Shown here: positions 25,020 through 39,076 of the stretch, piece by piece
Layout of the letters: the number at the start of each line of letters is the position of its first letter
How positions within the stretch are numbered: the first letter of the stretch is position 1
NCBI GenBank assembly: GCA_029204225.1
Contig: CM055106.1
Location: 34,446,361-34,510,360 of the forward strand
DNA from: Diphasiastrum complanatum
Taxonomy: Eukaryota; Streptophyta; Lycopodiopsida; Lycopodiales; Lycopodiaceae
Length of the DNA stretch: 64,000 nt
Direction of reading: 5' to 3'
Notes under the pieces: generated by a model
Database searches by the model: none
What the model was told of the DNA's origin: nothing
Seen by the model: only the letters and a program-made list of their open reading frames with translations
Program-made: the position numbers and the translations under genes

Positions 25020-27600
25020 GAATGATCGACGTGGTTACGTTCATGGAGACATTGTGTTACCATCTGAGCTGATAGATGATCACTATAGTTGAAGTGAAAA
25101 TGACTACTTCCTCACAGAGAATGTCGCAACAGCATCTTGTTGCTGAAGGAGTGCTGTCAGAAATGGAGGTGCTTGTCGAGCAAGCGGGTAGCTTTTATGG
25201 AGGGATAATCCTCATGATCAAAGCATGCTCATTACTAAATAAGTTCAATCAACAGTACACTATCAGAAGTGTTAAGATCCGATTGTAAATCAGAAGAAGA
25301 GAACGGTAGGATTTGTACATATACTACGCGTTCTACTTAGTATAGTTTTAAAAAACAGCACCTTTTGGGAAGCATGGCTGGTTGGAAGCCATTCTACTAG
25401 CACCTCTTTTCCACCGGTTTATAGGCACTTTCAAAATTGTCCTGGTGTTGAAGCTCATTCTCTAGTTCTGGTTTTTGAGAGACAAGCGTACTGTCACATT
25501 GTCAATCTGATATTCTTCATTGTGTCATGTGCAAAATAGACTTATCAACCACATGCAAGGGAATTAAGGCTACAGTCAGAAAAGGCCCACTAATGTCTTT
25601 TGACTGTCTGTTTTTTTCAGGTGCTTCTGTCTCCTGCTCTCTTTAGACACCTATATGTTTTTTAGACAGCTTCGAACTTCGAAGAAATACATCAATCAGA
25701 TAGCTTAGCTAAGACTAGAATTGTTCACAATTATTGACCTGGAAGCTTATGACGTATTTCTTGAGTGACTGCAACGTCTTTTGTCTCCACGTATTTATAG
25801 GCTAGCTCTTAGACTTGGGTTGGACTATTAATCTCAATTTATCATTAAACTGTTTATTGCAACATCTACTATTGTTGTATGTATAGGAATATGGGAATCT
25901 CACTCATAAGAAGTTGCCATTGTTCTTGTTTATTGATTTTGTGTTCTTTATTGATTTTGTGTTTTGTGAAGTGAGTTCACAATCTTGATACTTGTAATAT
26001 ATATATAGTTTGCAAAGATTGAAAGTATATTGCAACAAGAGCACTCATATATATATATATATAGTTTGCAAAGATTGAAAGTATATTGCAACAAGAGCAC
26101 TCTCTCCTTTTGGTAAAAGGACATGCAAATGGGCTCTACACTTTGCTCTACAAGTAGCTCTAGCTCTACTTACTATTCAAGCCTTCAACATTTTTGTTCA
26201 CCTATTTATTGCAAAACTCAAATTTAACATTTATCTTAATTTGTTGCGCTAAGGTTTGTATAATAGTGTTGTCCTCCTAAACATGGGTCGTGGGGGTGAT
26301 GCACATTCTTGAAATTGGTTTAAAATGTGAATTTTGTAAATAATCATATGGATTCCTTCTCTAAAAATTTTTGTTCTCCTGCCCAAAATAATTATCCATA
26401 GATTAGAACTTTTTTACGAAATACAAAGGGGAACTCTGGGCAGATTTTCTTGTGATAAGTGAGAAGCACGAGCAACTTAGAGGTAGTATGTTTGGAACCT
26501 AGTACTTGACAAAAGGAAGACTAGGAATTTAGTATTAAACAACTTCAATATGTAATATAACACCCATGCCTCTTATTTGTTCAATTGCAACCTAGCTCTA
26601 CAAAGTTTATGCATTCCCTAGTCTTAGTGAAATTTCAATTATTTTTAGTTTAAAATTGACTTGTTACATCATGGAGATATTCTCACTAAATACAAGGCCG
26701 GCAAATTCTTACAATCTACATAAACCTTCAAGGGCCCACTACAGCCTTGCCATGTCAGCTTGAATTTAATATGCCAAAAATAGTATTAAAGAAGCATAGA
26801 ATGAATTATCTCAATGCCCATTTTGGCAATATGTTGAATTATCCTTATTACTCGTCTCTCAAAACTTAGCCTTCTGATTTGCATGTTTGTCAATTCTTCT
26901 TTTCTTGTGAAGGTTAGTTGTCATGATAGTTCATATACTTTTGTTGTTGATTCGAACTAGCACAAAAGGGCCAAGAACCTCAATAACTAGTCAATCTAGT
27001 CGTTGTGGGTGGTTTTGGCATGGTATCTAAAGTGGTCGTTCTTATATTTGTTGAGATAAGTACTGATTAATAGATGTCCAAGGGAGCTTTAGAGAGACAA
27101 AGGCGAGATAGGTAAAAAAAATTTGAGTCTTATCTCAGAAGGACATTACTTAAGACTTATGGCATTCAGGGCATGACAGCTCTCCAAGGTGAAGTCTACT
27201 TCATTTTTCTCTTGACTTTATTCCTTTTTTGACTATGGATTTCTTTATTTGTGGAGTCTTTTTGTTTCCTGATTTACAAATTTGATTCCCTTTTGATCTT
27301 ATCAAGTTGGATTTTTTGTGAAAAAATAGCAAATTGCAACTTATTTTGAGAGAGATTGTGTTAGATTGTGGATAGTAGGATAACCTATGCATGCTTATGA
27401 GTTATGATTCATTTCAGCCTACTCCTAAATGGTTATGGATCAGATACCTTTATTTATGTTACATTTTAGGGTTATGACATTCATGTTGATTATCTCTACA
27501 TACCATGCATTTTGCAAGTGCTCTTGCTAAACAATGTGTACATTTTTTGTGTTGCCATGTGGGCCATAGATCAATCAAATAGAATGATTCATTATCATTT
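25020..27600. other. 3' flank and intergenic DNA with one tandem duplication
   Basis: Presumed 3' UTR followed by AT-rich DNA. At 25996-26102 a 51-56 bp unit (AT repeat plus AGTTTGCAAAGATTGAAAGT ... CAAGAGCACTC) is duplicated in tandem with no visible difference outside the AT tract. The LTR of the next Copia element must lie at the right end, ending TTTCACA at 27609; its start was not resolved. Confidence 0.5.
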
Positions 27601-27609
27601 AATTTCACA

Positions 27610-27622
27610 TGGTATCAGAGCT
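27610..27622 (+). promoter_or_regulatory. Copia primer-binding site
   Basis: TGGTATCAGAGCT directly after ...TTTCACA, the expected LTR end, about 0.7 kb upstream of the remaining gag. Confidence 0.85.
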
Positions 27623-28340
27623 TAGGAATGACCAAAATGCATGTTATGGTTTGGATTGAGTTTGGAGGGAGATAGTGCTCTAGCTTCTCATTGGTGAAGC
27701 TAGTCACCAATTTTGGTTTCATACACATGTTTCAGAAGCAAGAAAGCTTGGAGATCTAAATTCTTTGTGAATTCTCTATTTTTGGGAGTTAAAATTTGAT
27801 GTCCATACTCTTATGCATCTGATTTTTTGAGTGCATCTAAGGTGTAGATGGCTTAACATTCCACAAGGCAACAATTCTTGAGCTAGTTCGACAATTTGTG
27901 AGTGATTTGATTCCAAAACATCAAATTTGAGAGTTTCTTCTTAAATGCAGGTTTGGATATGTTCCTTATGCATTTCTAGAGTACCTAATTGAGTAGATCT
28001 GGATTAGAAATCACTTCTTCAAATTACTTTTGTACTTTGGTGTGACATTGTCAAGATTTCTAGCTACTAGTTTTGGCATTCAAAGAAATATTGTAGTACC
28101 TTTCAAGAGCTGATGGGATATCTTGTTTTATGATTTGAAATGTTCATTTATGCATTCAATAATGTTAGAGAACACTTGGTTGGGTTCTATTTCTATCCAT
28201 TGAGTTTTGTTCTACTTTGAGAAATTTGCCCATTTCTAGCATGCTAGTTAACTAGGTTCATGATTGTGATAGAAGCAAGATGTTCTAGATCTATTTGATC
28301 CAATTATAAGGTTTGAAGTGAGTGATGGTGTGCACATAAC

Positions 28341-29455
28341 ATGTCCCATTTGAATATCTATCAAGGATCAAACTTCTTCAACATGACAAGCCAAGGAGGT
28401 TTTTTGTTGGAAAACATTGATAGGTTGAATGCGAGCATTATGCTAATCTTGTTCAAAGTTTTGCTATTCGAAAGACTTTGCCATCTATTGAAGAATTACA
28501 AGAGGTATTGGTGGCTGAAGAGGATAGGGTTATCATGTCAAGACTAGAAGTGAGAGATGAAGAGGCATTCTTCACCAAAGACAAGGGAAAAGGAGGAGGC
28601 AAGTGGAACTTCAATAAGAAGACTAGCACCATGGATCAAGGGCAAGGTGAGGCAACATCCTCTTATGGTGGTAAGAAAGATATGTCTAAACTCAAGTGCT
28701 TTTATTGTGGCAAAAAATGTCATTTTTCTTATGCATGGAACAAAAAGAAAAGAGAGCAACTGGAAGGTAGCAAGCAAATCATCTTCACTAATGATGGAGA
28801 TGTTAGTAGTTAAGTTGTTGATACTCTTATGATGTGTTCAAGTCTCATCTCAAGTGAAAGAGACAAAGAGTCATGGTGGATTGATAGTGGAGCTAGTTCT
28901 CATGTGACTAGTCATAACGAATTCTTTTCTTCCTTAGTCACTTATGATGGAGTCAAGCAAGTGATCTACATGGAAAATGATGGTGAGTGTTTCATTGAAG
29001 GTATTGGCTCTATTTCTCTTACTCTCTCAAATAAGAGAAAATCAAGACTTGATAATGTGTTATTCATTCCTTCACTTTCAAAGAGTCTTCTTACTGTCGT
29101 TGACAATGGACATCAAGTAGAGTTTGATGGAGATGCTTCTTACATAAAGAAGGGAGATGTCATGATTGCAAAGGGAATTAGACAAGGTAGAATTTATAAG
29201 CTTGATGTTGGTGTAATGTCTAATCTAAGGGCTTTGATGACAAAGGAGGCGACATCAAGTGCAAAGTCTCATTCTCTTCTTATGTGTACTTTACTAGTTT
29301 TGATGATACTAGTAAGCTTGTTCTCTTCAAGTGTACATTTTGAAAATGGTGGTGATTCTTTTGGTGAGGCAAAGAAAGTATTTTTTATAGCAAGATGCAT
29401 GGCATGTATCAAAAAAATTTGTATTGCTCCTCCATTAGGGGTTGAGATATTTTAA
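28341..29455 (+). pseudogene. Ty1/Copia gag-protease remnant
   Basis: Late gag (LPSIEELQEVLVAEEDR at about 28480) leads to a damaged zinc knuckle near 28700, CFYCGKKCHFSYAW, where the usual Gly and final Cys are changed. One stop at 28811 and a frame change follow. The protease SWWIDSGASSHVTS is at about 28875, and the pre-integrase segment (LDNVLFIPSLSKSLL, KGIRQGRIYKLD) runs to about 29215. After that the frame reads through non-homologous sequence. The first half of gag, the integrase and RT are missing. Confidence 0.88.
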
Positions 29456-32390
29456 AACCATATATGTGAAATATTAGAAAGATAATGAATATTGACTTAT
29501 GGCTTTTAGGCATGTGGTTAGTACAATCAAATTTATTGTTCATAACATACGTTGGAGAAATTTTGATGGAAATTTTGGTTTCTTTCTTGGTTGCAATCGT
29601 ACTTTTATGGTGGAAAGACGTGTAAGTGTAGGTTGATATTCTAAGGAATATTCGAGCCATCTTGAAAAGGATACAAACTTAAGCCTAGAATTGGATCAAT
29701 CAAGTTTAGGCCTTTGCTCCATGTTGTAACGGCTTAAAGTTGTTTAGTTCTAAGCCTAAGTCTAGAAGATTGGAACTTAAACTAGTCTGAATAAGTTCAA
29801 CTTAAGTGATTTCAGTTGTTTATGGTCCATTAGGGTTTTGTCCCATGGTACCAATTTAATTAAGTTAAGCCTATGTGGTCTATTTGTCCCATAGTGCCTT
29901 TTTGTAAGTGACCACCACTCCAAGTATATATAGGAGTGGAAGAGTCCATTTTGCCAGAAGAACCTCATTTGCATAATAGAGCTTTATCTTCTTCCATTGA
30001 GAGTTCTCCTCTGTGACAATTTTATAATCGTTACACTGTGTATTATAATTTCTATAAACCAAGTTAATTGGCTTTATTTTTATCGTTGGGCCTTTCACAA
30101 GTAGGTTAAGCCTTTGTGAAGTTGGGTTTTAGGTTAAGCCGTCAATTGAGTCAGTTCCTAAGTAGAGAAACAAGAGAAGAGCGGATCTTACCCTCAGAAT
30201 ACTCATCCTATGCTTGTACTATCTTCTTAGTATCCATATCCAAGCTAGCTGGGAAAGCCTTAGTGAGGGTTAGTTGGGAGAAGCCATAACTGTACTAGTT
30301 GGAGCCATAGCTAGATTGGATGCCAAAGACATGACAATAAGAAACTATCAAGATGTGTTAGGAATTTCAAGTGTCGTCATGGGCCACTATAGAATGAGAA
30401 AATCAAACCAAGATGCACTATAGAATGAGAAAATATAAATTTCTCGTCTAGATAATATTGTTGAAAGATTAAAGTTGGTAGTATTGTGACTTTGAGGTGA
30501 GAGAATGTCTCAATTCTGGTGACGGGTTTTCAATGGGATCCTTGGAGTCTTTGGTTATTTTGAAATGAACATATGCAAAGATGTGATATTGTGGAAGTTC
30601 ATGATGGTTTAAAAGAAATTGATTGATGGAGAACATGGAAATGGGCCAATCTGTAGTAGAACCTGCCATCTAGGGATGTTTTTTTACTTGAAGGTGATGA
30701 TATTGTCCTTGATTGCTATAATTTAAAATGGAAAATGAAGGGAGGTTGGTAATCTAGAGAAAAAGGTTCTTGAATGTCCAAAAATGCAAACTAATATATT
30801 AATTTGGCCTTTTTGAAGAGTATTTACCGAAAAGAAAAGTACGTCTGGAGACAAGTAATCAGTCTTGTATTTAATTTCAAGAAAAAAAAAACCTATGCTT
30901 GTACACAGTAACACATCTACTAAGGTGAAAAAAGTGCACATATCATTTGTGAAACTCATTGACTACCATAGAAATTTGACATCTAGGTTTGAAATTGTGT
31001 AAAGTTGTTTTACCCTCTATGTTCGGATTTAGACCTTTTTTTGGGCTCTAATAAATGTTTTTTCTTTCTATCATGTCTTGCTCTGTTTACTTATTTCAAA
31101 TTATTTTCTATAGTATTGTTTTATTTTTCATTTCGTTGGCTGATGTTTCTACTTCTATCCCACGCTATTTTATAATATTGTAATTGTTATAATTTTTTTC
31201 TCATGGGCCAAATATGGTGACCATCTACACTATTGTTGGAAATTTTACAACATCAAAAAAAAAATCTCTTTTTATCAATTTTACTTTCTCACAATACCGT
31301 CTACTTCATTTGTTACTTACAACATGTAGTATAGGCAACTAATTGATGTGTTTTTCTCAAAGTGGTGGTCAATCTAACATGTCCATCAAAGAAACTATAT
31401 GATGGTTGATCTTAAAGCTAATCGTTTGTTGTTTTCTTGTATGAAATAAGTCTAGATAGCTATGATTTATATTTGGCCTTGATATTTAAGTTTGACTTGA
31501 AATACCACGTGAGAACATATCATCATACTTTTGATTGATGAATGAATTTATTTAAATCTTGAACTTTATTCTAGAGTATGATTACTTTAAGAATTAACAT
31601 AGCTCAAAAAATTGTTCTTGAGTGTTAGAAAAGTACTAGAGGCTCAATCTTGAATTGTTCGCCGTGATTATAAAAAGTTGTGGACTTATTGTATATGTTT
31701 TAATGACACTAAATGACATTATAGATGTAGTGCACTGGACCCTTAGTTCCATTCCTCTAAGAATGAGTTTGTGAAGGTTCTTTGTCAAAGGATAAAGTCT
31801 TTAGATTACATTGGGTTCTTGACCAATAGCATAGCTCACAAAAGTTCTCAAGGAGTAGAAAGGTAGATGTGACCCAATCTTAAAATATAATCTGACCACT
31901 TATATTCCGGTTGAAAGTTGAAAAAGATTTTGACATATCATTGTCGATGACTATGATGTAAGCGGTTACGTACATCACTTTATGGCTCCAAAAAAAAAAG
32001 TAGCATGGATGTAATCAAGGAGGAAGTATTTGGAGTGAAATTTTTGTTTTTTAGTAAAAGCAATGGGACACATTACTGACAAGTTCATGGTTCAGGTACC
32101 AAATTGATATGGTACCAACCATAACGACTATCTTGAGGTTGATGGCTATTTGATACTCAATGACTAGATGGTAATGATTGGGAGTTTACAATGAAACCTA
32201 TAATTTCCACAGGAGCTTTTTTTGATCTAACATAGTCATTTGAGTGGATGGGTGCATGGAACAATACTCATCTCAACTTGGAAATCAACTTGGCAATCAT
32301 TCTAAAAATTGGCTTGTACGTTGTTGATCATAGTGCATAAGTATTAGCTTCCACAACTATGATGTTGATGGTGTTTGAAAAGACAACCTC

Positions 32391-32447
<57 letters not shown>

Positions 32448-33020
32448 ATAATTTATTTATCTATATATTTAAAATGTTTATTCTAATACATATCATATGC
32501 CACACTTCCACTCATAGACAATTTTTTGAAATTAAGGTCAAGTTTATTGGTTGGCGATGATAATTTTACGAGGAATCAATAGACATGATTTGTATATATT
32601 TAGTTAAAAGATGAAATGTGATGATTTTGTAGTTACTTGTAGGTACACACACACAACACTTATGCCCCTCAAATACTTTTCTTCATTAGTTACTTGATTA
32701 CTTTTATCACACACAAATTATCTCTTTTTGAAAAGGTCTATTGAGAAGGAATTGACACATTTATACTGTATGATTGATAATGCTCAAATTTTTCATACTA
32801 GAGATACTCCAGTAAGCATTTTGATTATGAATGAAGAATAAAAGAAAAATTTATGATCCTCAATGTTTCATTAGATGGTCATATTTGTTGTTGCTCAAAA
32901 TAAGTATGTCTTTATGTGTATGACATAAAAACCATGATGAGATTGTCGCCATAGCACGTAGTAAGGTTTATGCTTTGGGGATAATAAAGTAGGACCACAC
33001 ACATGCACATGCACACGCAC

Positions 33021-33051
<31 letters not shown>

Positions 33052-34551
33052 CGCGTGCGTGCACACATTTTGATGTGTACTTTTGATTTTTAATAGAAAT
33101 CTTGTTTTACTTTGTCTTTTGGGCACTCATGTGGTTTACCGTTCTCTAAACCAAAACATTCGAGTGATGAGCTAATTTTTGAGCGATGGGTTGTTGCCCA
33201 CCTCCATTTTTTGTCAGGGACCATCTTTCAGAGGCAAGTCCAGACACATCCATCCACCACTTATTACTGTCTTTCTAGTGGTTCGATGTGATCTTTTTTT
33301 CTTCCAAGCTACCGCTCAGAGGATTGGATTTCATCAAAAACTCCTTTATTTTTGACAATATGAGCTATTATCACTATGTTGATACTTGAATTGGCCGGAT
33401 GGCTATAGTGGGTCTCAAACCAAGATCTAGTCAATCTAGCATCAAAGAGACGAAGTTAGTTGTCACGCGTAGGTTCGTTTCCATGAGAGCGATAGTATAG
33501 TTCAGATTTCAACATGAATGGAGGATTCACATCTAACTCTAACATCCATTAACCCTAAACATTAACACTACGATCCATTAACACTATGCATCCACAACAA
33601 AGATAGCTTACCTTTCTCTCTCTCCCTTTCTCTCTCATAAAAAGTATAATAACATAAATCCCAATAACAATCAGATCCAACAATTAGCAAAAACCAAAGA
33701 AAGCATGAGAGATGGAGGAAAAGTGATAGAGAGCAAGGACATTTATCAATCCATTTCTGAAGAGAACCAATCTGCTTTATTGAAATGAGGAAATGAACAT
33801 CTATAGGAACTCGAGTTGGTCTCTTTTCATAGTGGAGAGGAGGACTCTGGCCTCTGAATCCTATTGGTCCAGTCCTGCCTCCCTAATTATTCAAATCTAA
33901 AAAAGAGTGGGAACCATCCAAATTGGAGGGAAACCCAACCTTATCCACTAACTTGACATTTAGGCCCTGCGACATTAAAAGTCCCGCACAAAGGCCTAAA
34001 GTCTAGAATTATCAGGCCGTTTTTCTTTTACGAGCCCTTTGAGTGCTTTTAAGCAACTTTATCTTTGTACTTGCTTATCAGTCTGAATATACAGTTTGTG
34101 GGAGAGCAATCTTGTTGTCTTGTCTTATTGCACTTGACGTTGTGCTATGGTGATTGATCCGGTCAGGTTTTTAAACTGTATTCTCAACTATAGAATCTTT
34201 CTATCTTATCATCTACAATTTGATCCACACATGTGAATGGCATCTTGATATGTGGGAGCATTTACTCATTCAACCTATGAAATCTAGCAACAGAAAGTGA
34301 AATCAAACTCTCAACATAAAAAAATCAATCTATCTTGAATTTGGATCTTGTTAGGGTTAGGATTGCCTTGGGATCCGCAAACCCTCCAACAGTATCCCCC
34401 ACCAAAACTGGTGGCGATCTGTGTTGTTCCTTGAAAGGTGATATAAAATTTGGATTTCTCTTCCTTCCACATACTGAAGGCAAGAGTGATGAAATCCATG
34501 TTAATTCTCCCAGAAAAGGCTCTCTCATGAATACCCATTGCGGTAAGCAGA
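29456..34551. other. Long AT-rich stretch without a recognisable gene
   Basis: No coding or RNA gene signal. Simple repeats are (GT)n at 32393-32443 and a CA/GT/GC-alternating tract at 33000-33064 that could form a hairpin or Z-DNA. GGTTAAGCC-like words recur at 29850-30140 (AAGTTAAGCC, GGTTAAGCC twice), perhaps an old LTR. Confidence 0.5.
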
Positions 34552-35713
34552 TGTTGGATTTATTCCCTCTACTCTCCTTAAATCCCATTTTAATCTGTCT
34601 CCATTCTTGCTGCATATTTACTAACGTTGTCACGCAATCTGCATATTTACATGCAAATTCGCACAGACGAAGAAAAGGTGAAAGGATCGTGACACTATGT
34701 TTTTACACACGTTATGGTGATAGGCAAAAAGGGGACACTATCTTACAGAATGCCAAAGGTGCCCTAAAAGCAAAGGCACCCTGTAAATCTAATCCTAAGG
34801 CTACTCGTAAGAGTGACACACTTTTTGCATTGTCATCACCAACGATCACTTTAGCACTGACTGACGTCGCACCCTTTTTACGCTCACCCCATGCAGTTGC
34901 GCTAACATATTGGACAATGACTGTAGCCACCCACGATCTCTTAAAGACAACACATCCACTCTGTACTTTTCACATCTGCACACCTGTAATATAATGTATA
35001 TATACTGGATACCATTTGTATATTCAGGTTAATGAGTGAATGAGTTGATGAATGAGATGAAGTAGATGCCTTGCACATTGATTCTTGATTTGTCAGCAAT
35101 AAGGTTTTATTCCTTTACAGATTGGATAAGCTTCGTAGGACACGCGGTTTTGTCCGCTATTGTCTTGTGCTCTACTGCATTATTGACATGTATACATGAT
35201 TTACTTACTCTGATACAGTTCTTTGTTCTGCGTTCAGATCTATGTTAATATTGCTATGCTTATCATTCACTCTGTCTGATCTTTCTAGTTGTTCTTTCTG
35301 ATAATAGACGACTAACATTTAGTCTTGTCTTTTGCAAATTATTCATGACTAATTACAGTCAAGCACCGTCTAGCTCTTCGTGAATCATTCGCGACGAATA
35401 GTTTGTCTTACTATTTGCGACAAACCATTCTTCTGGAGCTTCATTCATTTATTAAAGTTTGGCTACGTAATCAAGAACGACTGTGATTCCCATCACTACC
35501 GTTTTGTTCGTTCTGATAGGCGTAGTCATGCTTACGAAGGGAGTCGTATAGCTCGTTTCGCTGCGCACGAATATTTTTTGTTCGAGTTCGTTTCTGTTTT
35601 GTTTCTTGTTCGAGTTCGTTTCTCGTTCGTGTTCGTCTTACCTCTTTGAGCTTTTTTTTTGTTTCTAACATATGACACATTTTCTCAACTCGTTCATCTC
35701 CCTCTCTCCAACA
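34552..35713 (+). repeat. Copia 5' LTR
   Basis: Starts TGTTGGATTTATTCCC and ends CTCCAACA (TG...CA), immediately followed by the primer-binding site. Its first part, 34552-34889, matches 46816-47150 in the same orientation. Confidence 0.9.
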
Positions 35714-35726
35714 TGGTATCAGAGCT
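35714..35726 (+). promoter_or_regulatory. Copia primer-binding site
   Basis: TGGTATCAGAGCT abuts the LTR end. This is the initiator-tRNA(Met) type priming site of plant Copia elements. Confidence 0.92.
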
Positions 35727-35863
35727 ATTTTCATAGCTTGATAAGCTTCCACAGTACAAGACTCTACTAGCCGATAGATTTTCTTATTCTGTATTTTTCA
35801 GTATCAGATTTTCATACTTAAGTCACTGATAGTTTCTCCTATCACTTAAACTACCTCTTCCAC

Positions 35864-38559
35864 ATGGATTCCCAAGGGAAAGCCAGTCCTATCATGGACA
35901 AGCTTGATGGAGCCAATTACCATCTGTGAAAATTTAAGATGAAAACTGTACTAATGGCAAAAAAATTGCATGACGTTGTTATAGGTGCAGAAGAAAAACC
36001 CGAAGCGGACGACGCGACAATCGCCAGATGGAAGCTGAAGGATGGAAAAGCTTTCGCGCTGATCATCCTCAACATCATGGATACCCAGATCGGCCATGTA
36101 TCCGAGGCCCAGACATCAAAAGAAGTCTGGGACATCTTGAGCACACTATATGAAGTGCGAGATATAGCTTCCAAGCTACATCTCAGGAAGAAGTTCTACT
36201 CCCTCAAGGTGACGAATGGTGATTCTCTGCAGAATCACATCAATCAATTCAAGAACCTACTAAGACAAATGGCCGCTGTCGGATCTGTCATAGACGATCA
36301 AGACGTAGTGATGCAACTGCTTACAAGCTTGCCAAGTTCTTATGACAGCTAGGAGATGATCATTACGACTGCCAAAGCCAAGGCATTGAGCAGCAATTCA
36401 TCACTCCTTACAGTCCTCAATCTAATGGCTTAGTTGAGAGGAAGAACCATACTCTGGTCGAATATGCTAAATGTATGCTGTTGCATGCATCGTTGCCCAA
36501 GAGATTCTGGGCTGAAGCTGTCTCCACTACAGCTTACATCCAGAACAGATGTTCGACCAAGGCCCTCTCAGACAAGACACCCCACGAGGTGTGGACAGGC
36601 TCTAAGCCTTCTTTGAAGAACCTAAGAGTGTTTGGGTGCATTGCCTACCTGCAGATCCCAAAGGACGCAAGGAAGAAATTGGACTTCCAAGGTCTCAAGA
36701 CCATCCTGATCGGATATACTTTGTCTGATAACACTTACAAGTTGTACGATCATGATACCCAGTAGGTCTTGTATAGCCGAAATACACTCTTTATCGAGGA
36801 TCAATTCGTCGACCTCAAAGGCAAGGATATTGCTCAAGAAGAACCTTCATCACCTGCCGTTGACATGGCAGTCCAAGCTTCTGGCTCAGGCATATGTATT
36901 GTCGACCCACTTCAAGACAGCGAATCAGACGAAGATGTTGCTGCTACCCAACAACAAGTCCCAGGAGCGGTTCATCAGTCGAATTCTCCCAGAAGATCAA
37001 GCCGAGTGCGCACACAGCCCACAAGGTATACTCTTGAGTCTGCCTGTCTCTTAATGCAGGAATTGACTACAGTCGAAGAGGCACTTAGCCAACCAGACTC
37101 TGATATCTGGAGAGAAGCCATGGACAAAGAGTATTCCTCTCTGATCAAGAATCAGACATGGTCATTAGTCGAAGATCCTATTGGCTGCAATATCATCGAT
37201 TATAAATGGATCTTTAAGATCAAATATAATGCCAACGGAGCAATTGATCGAAGGAAGGCTAGACTGGTAGCACGAGGATTCACCCAGATCCTGAATGTCG
37301 ACTACAGTGAGACTTTTAGTCTAGTCGCCAAACATTCGTCGATCCAAATGCTCTTGTCTTATGCTACAGCTGTCGACCTCGAAGTACATCAACTTGATGT
37401 ACAAATAGCCTATCTGAATGGAGTTATACAAGAAGATATCTACATGATCTAGCCAGAAGGATACGTTCTGGAAGGCATGAAAAATCATGTCTGTAAACTC
37501 CACAAAGCATTGTACGACTTGAAACAATCTGCCAGGGCTTGATTTCAGAGGATCAACACATTCCTCATTGAACAAGGATTCAAACCAAGCACTACTGATT
37601 GCAACGTTTATTCGAAGTCAGTGCAACAATCCTTCATTATCAACACCTTGTACGTGGATCATACGTTGCTCTTCAACAATGATACCAATATGGTTAAGGA
37701 TTCGAAATAGATGTTGTTCTCAGAGTTCGACATGATTGATCTGGGTGAAGCTCTTTGTCTGGGATTTCAAATCCACAGAGACAGAGAAAATCGACTGATT
37801 TACATCACTCAACAAAGCTATCTTCATAATGTTCTTAACAGATACAATTTGATGAATTGTGAATTAGCTCACTCACCAATGGATCCAAGCCTACATTTGT
37901 CAAAGGACCAATGTCCCCAGACCAAGCAGGAAGAGGAGCAAATGAGAGAGTATTCGTATCGATCAATACTAGGATCTCTCATGTCTGCAATGGTCTGTAC
38001 AAGACCAGATATCTCTTGTGTTGTTAGCTCCTCAGCCAATACATGGCTAATCCTGGAATTACCCATTGGAAGGCTCTTATTCGAGTCATGAGGTATATTC
38101 GAGCTACCATGGACTAGTGCATCTGCTATGGAGATGTCAACAATGGCAATCTTCATCAACTCAGTGGTTATTCTGATGCAAGCTAGGGAGGAGATGCAGA
38201 CAATCGTAGGTCCACATCTGGATTGACATTCTTCTTCAATGGCGGTCCTATTTCGTGGAACAGTCATAAGCAAACCTCTATCGCACTTTCTTCTACTGAA
38301 GCAGAATACATTGCTACTTCTCAATCTATTAAGGAAGCGTTTTGGTTGAGAAATTTGTTGTCAGACATCAATCTGTATCAGTACAACCCTACAATTTTGT
38401 TTTGTGATAACCAAAGTGCTATTGCCTTATTGGCCAACCCTAGATTTCATTCTAGGAGTAAGCACATTGAGATCAGATATCACTACATCAGGGGCAAGGT
38501 TCTCGACAGAGAGGTAAGCTTAACGTACTGCAGAACGCAGGACATGGTTGTAGACATCT
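35864..38559 (+). pseudogene. Copia gag-integrase tail-RT-RNase H, internally deleted
   Basis: Gag starts at 35864 (MDSQGKASPIMDKLDGANYHL then a stop) and runs to about 36350 with QTSKEVWDIL and LTSLPSSYDS. At about 36360-36390 it passes straight into the integrase tail (YSPQSNGLVERKN, LPKRFWAEAVSTTAYIQNR). RT follows from about 37050: [43 protein letters not shown]. The RT active-site box reads LYVDH near 37650, with the second Asp changed. RNase H has ALSSTEAEYIA and FCDNQSAIALLANP. Several stops are scattered. The frame DMVVDI at 38541-38558 is cut by the inserted element and continues at 46723 as FTKALS to a stop at 46806-46808. Confidence 0.93.
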
Positions 38560-38594
38560 CATTAGAGGAGTTCTCAATATCAAAAAGACCCTTT
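38560..38594 (+). repeat. Left terminal inverted repeat (35 bp)
   Basis: Begins CATTAGAGGAGTTCTC and ends AAAAAGACCCTTT. It is identical to the reverse complement of 46688-46722 over 35 bp; similarity stops immediately inside. Confidence 0.95.
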
Positions 38595-39076
38595 AAGGAA
38601 TGCCATGTAGGATATACAAAAATATCAAGATAAATAAAACAATATTGTTTATTTGCTGGCCACTCCCAAGGCCTCCCCAACTCCCAATGATCTAAGCACA
38701 ATGTCTATAGTCACAGTTAAGAATTGTTAACAGTTCGCAGTATAACTTGACTAAATTCAAAAATATTCCCTCCATTGGTTACGAAAAGGACAATATTTTC
38801 ACAGGATCTAAAATATGACCGCCATCCCCAAATTCGAATCAGGAAAAATTGCAAAATGTTTACATATGCATTCCTTCCACGAGAATAGAAATATGAGCAC
38901 CAACTACCTATTGGAATGAAAAAATGAGCGGCATTTCCAAATTTGAATCAAGCATACAAGCATGGAGATTGGATTGATCATACATAGTATATATTATAAT
39001 CAAAGATGAGTATTTTGTTTTGCTTCATAGAATCTGGTCATAGTACTTTGATGCAACTGATTACTCTATTATTTTT
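38595..39076. other. Left subterminal region of the DNA element
   Basis: Non-coding. It contains two degenerate direct copies, about 110 bp apart, of a 40-bp motif (CCCCAAATTCGAATCAGG near 38826 and TTCCAAATTTGAATCAAG near 38934). Their subterminal location would suit transposase binding sites, but that is inference. Confidence 0.5.

Noticed and set aside
32393-32443. (GT)n tract considered as a CRISPR-like or regulatory array
   Set aside because: Simple dinucleotide repeat with no spacers.
36434-37054. Alternative-frame proteins overlapping the Copia integrase tail
   Set aside because: The overlapping frames carry the recognisable integrase and RT motifs; these are shadows.
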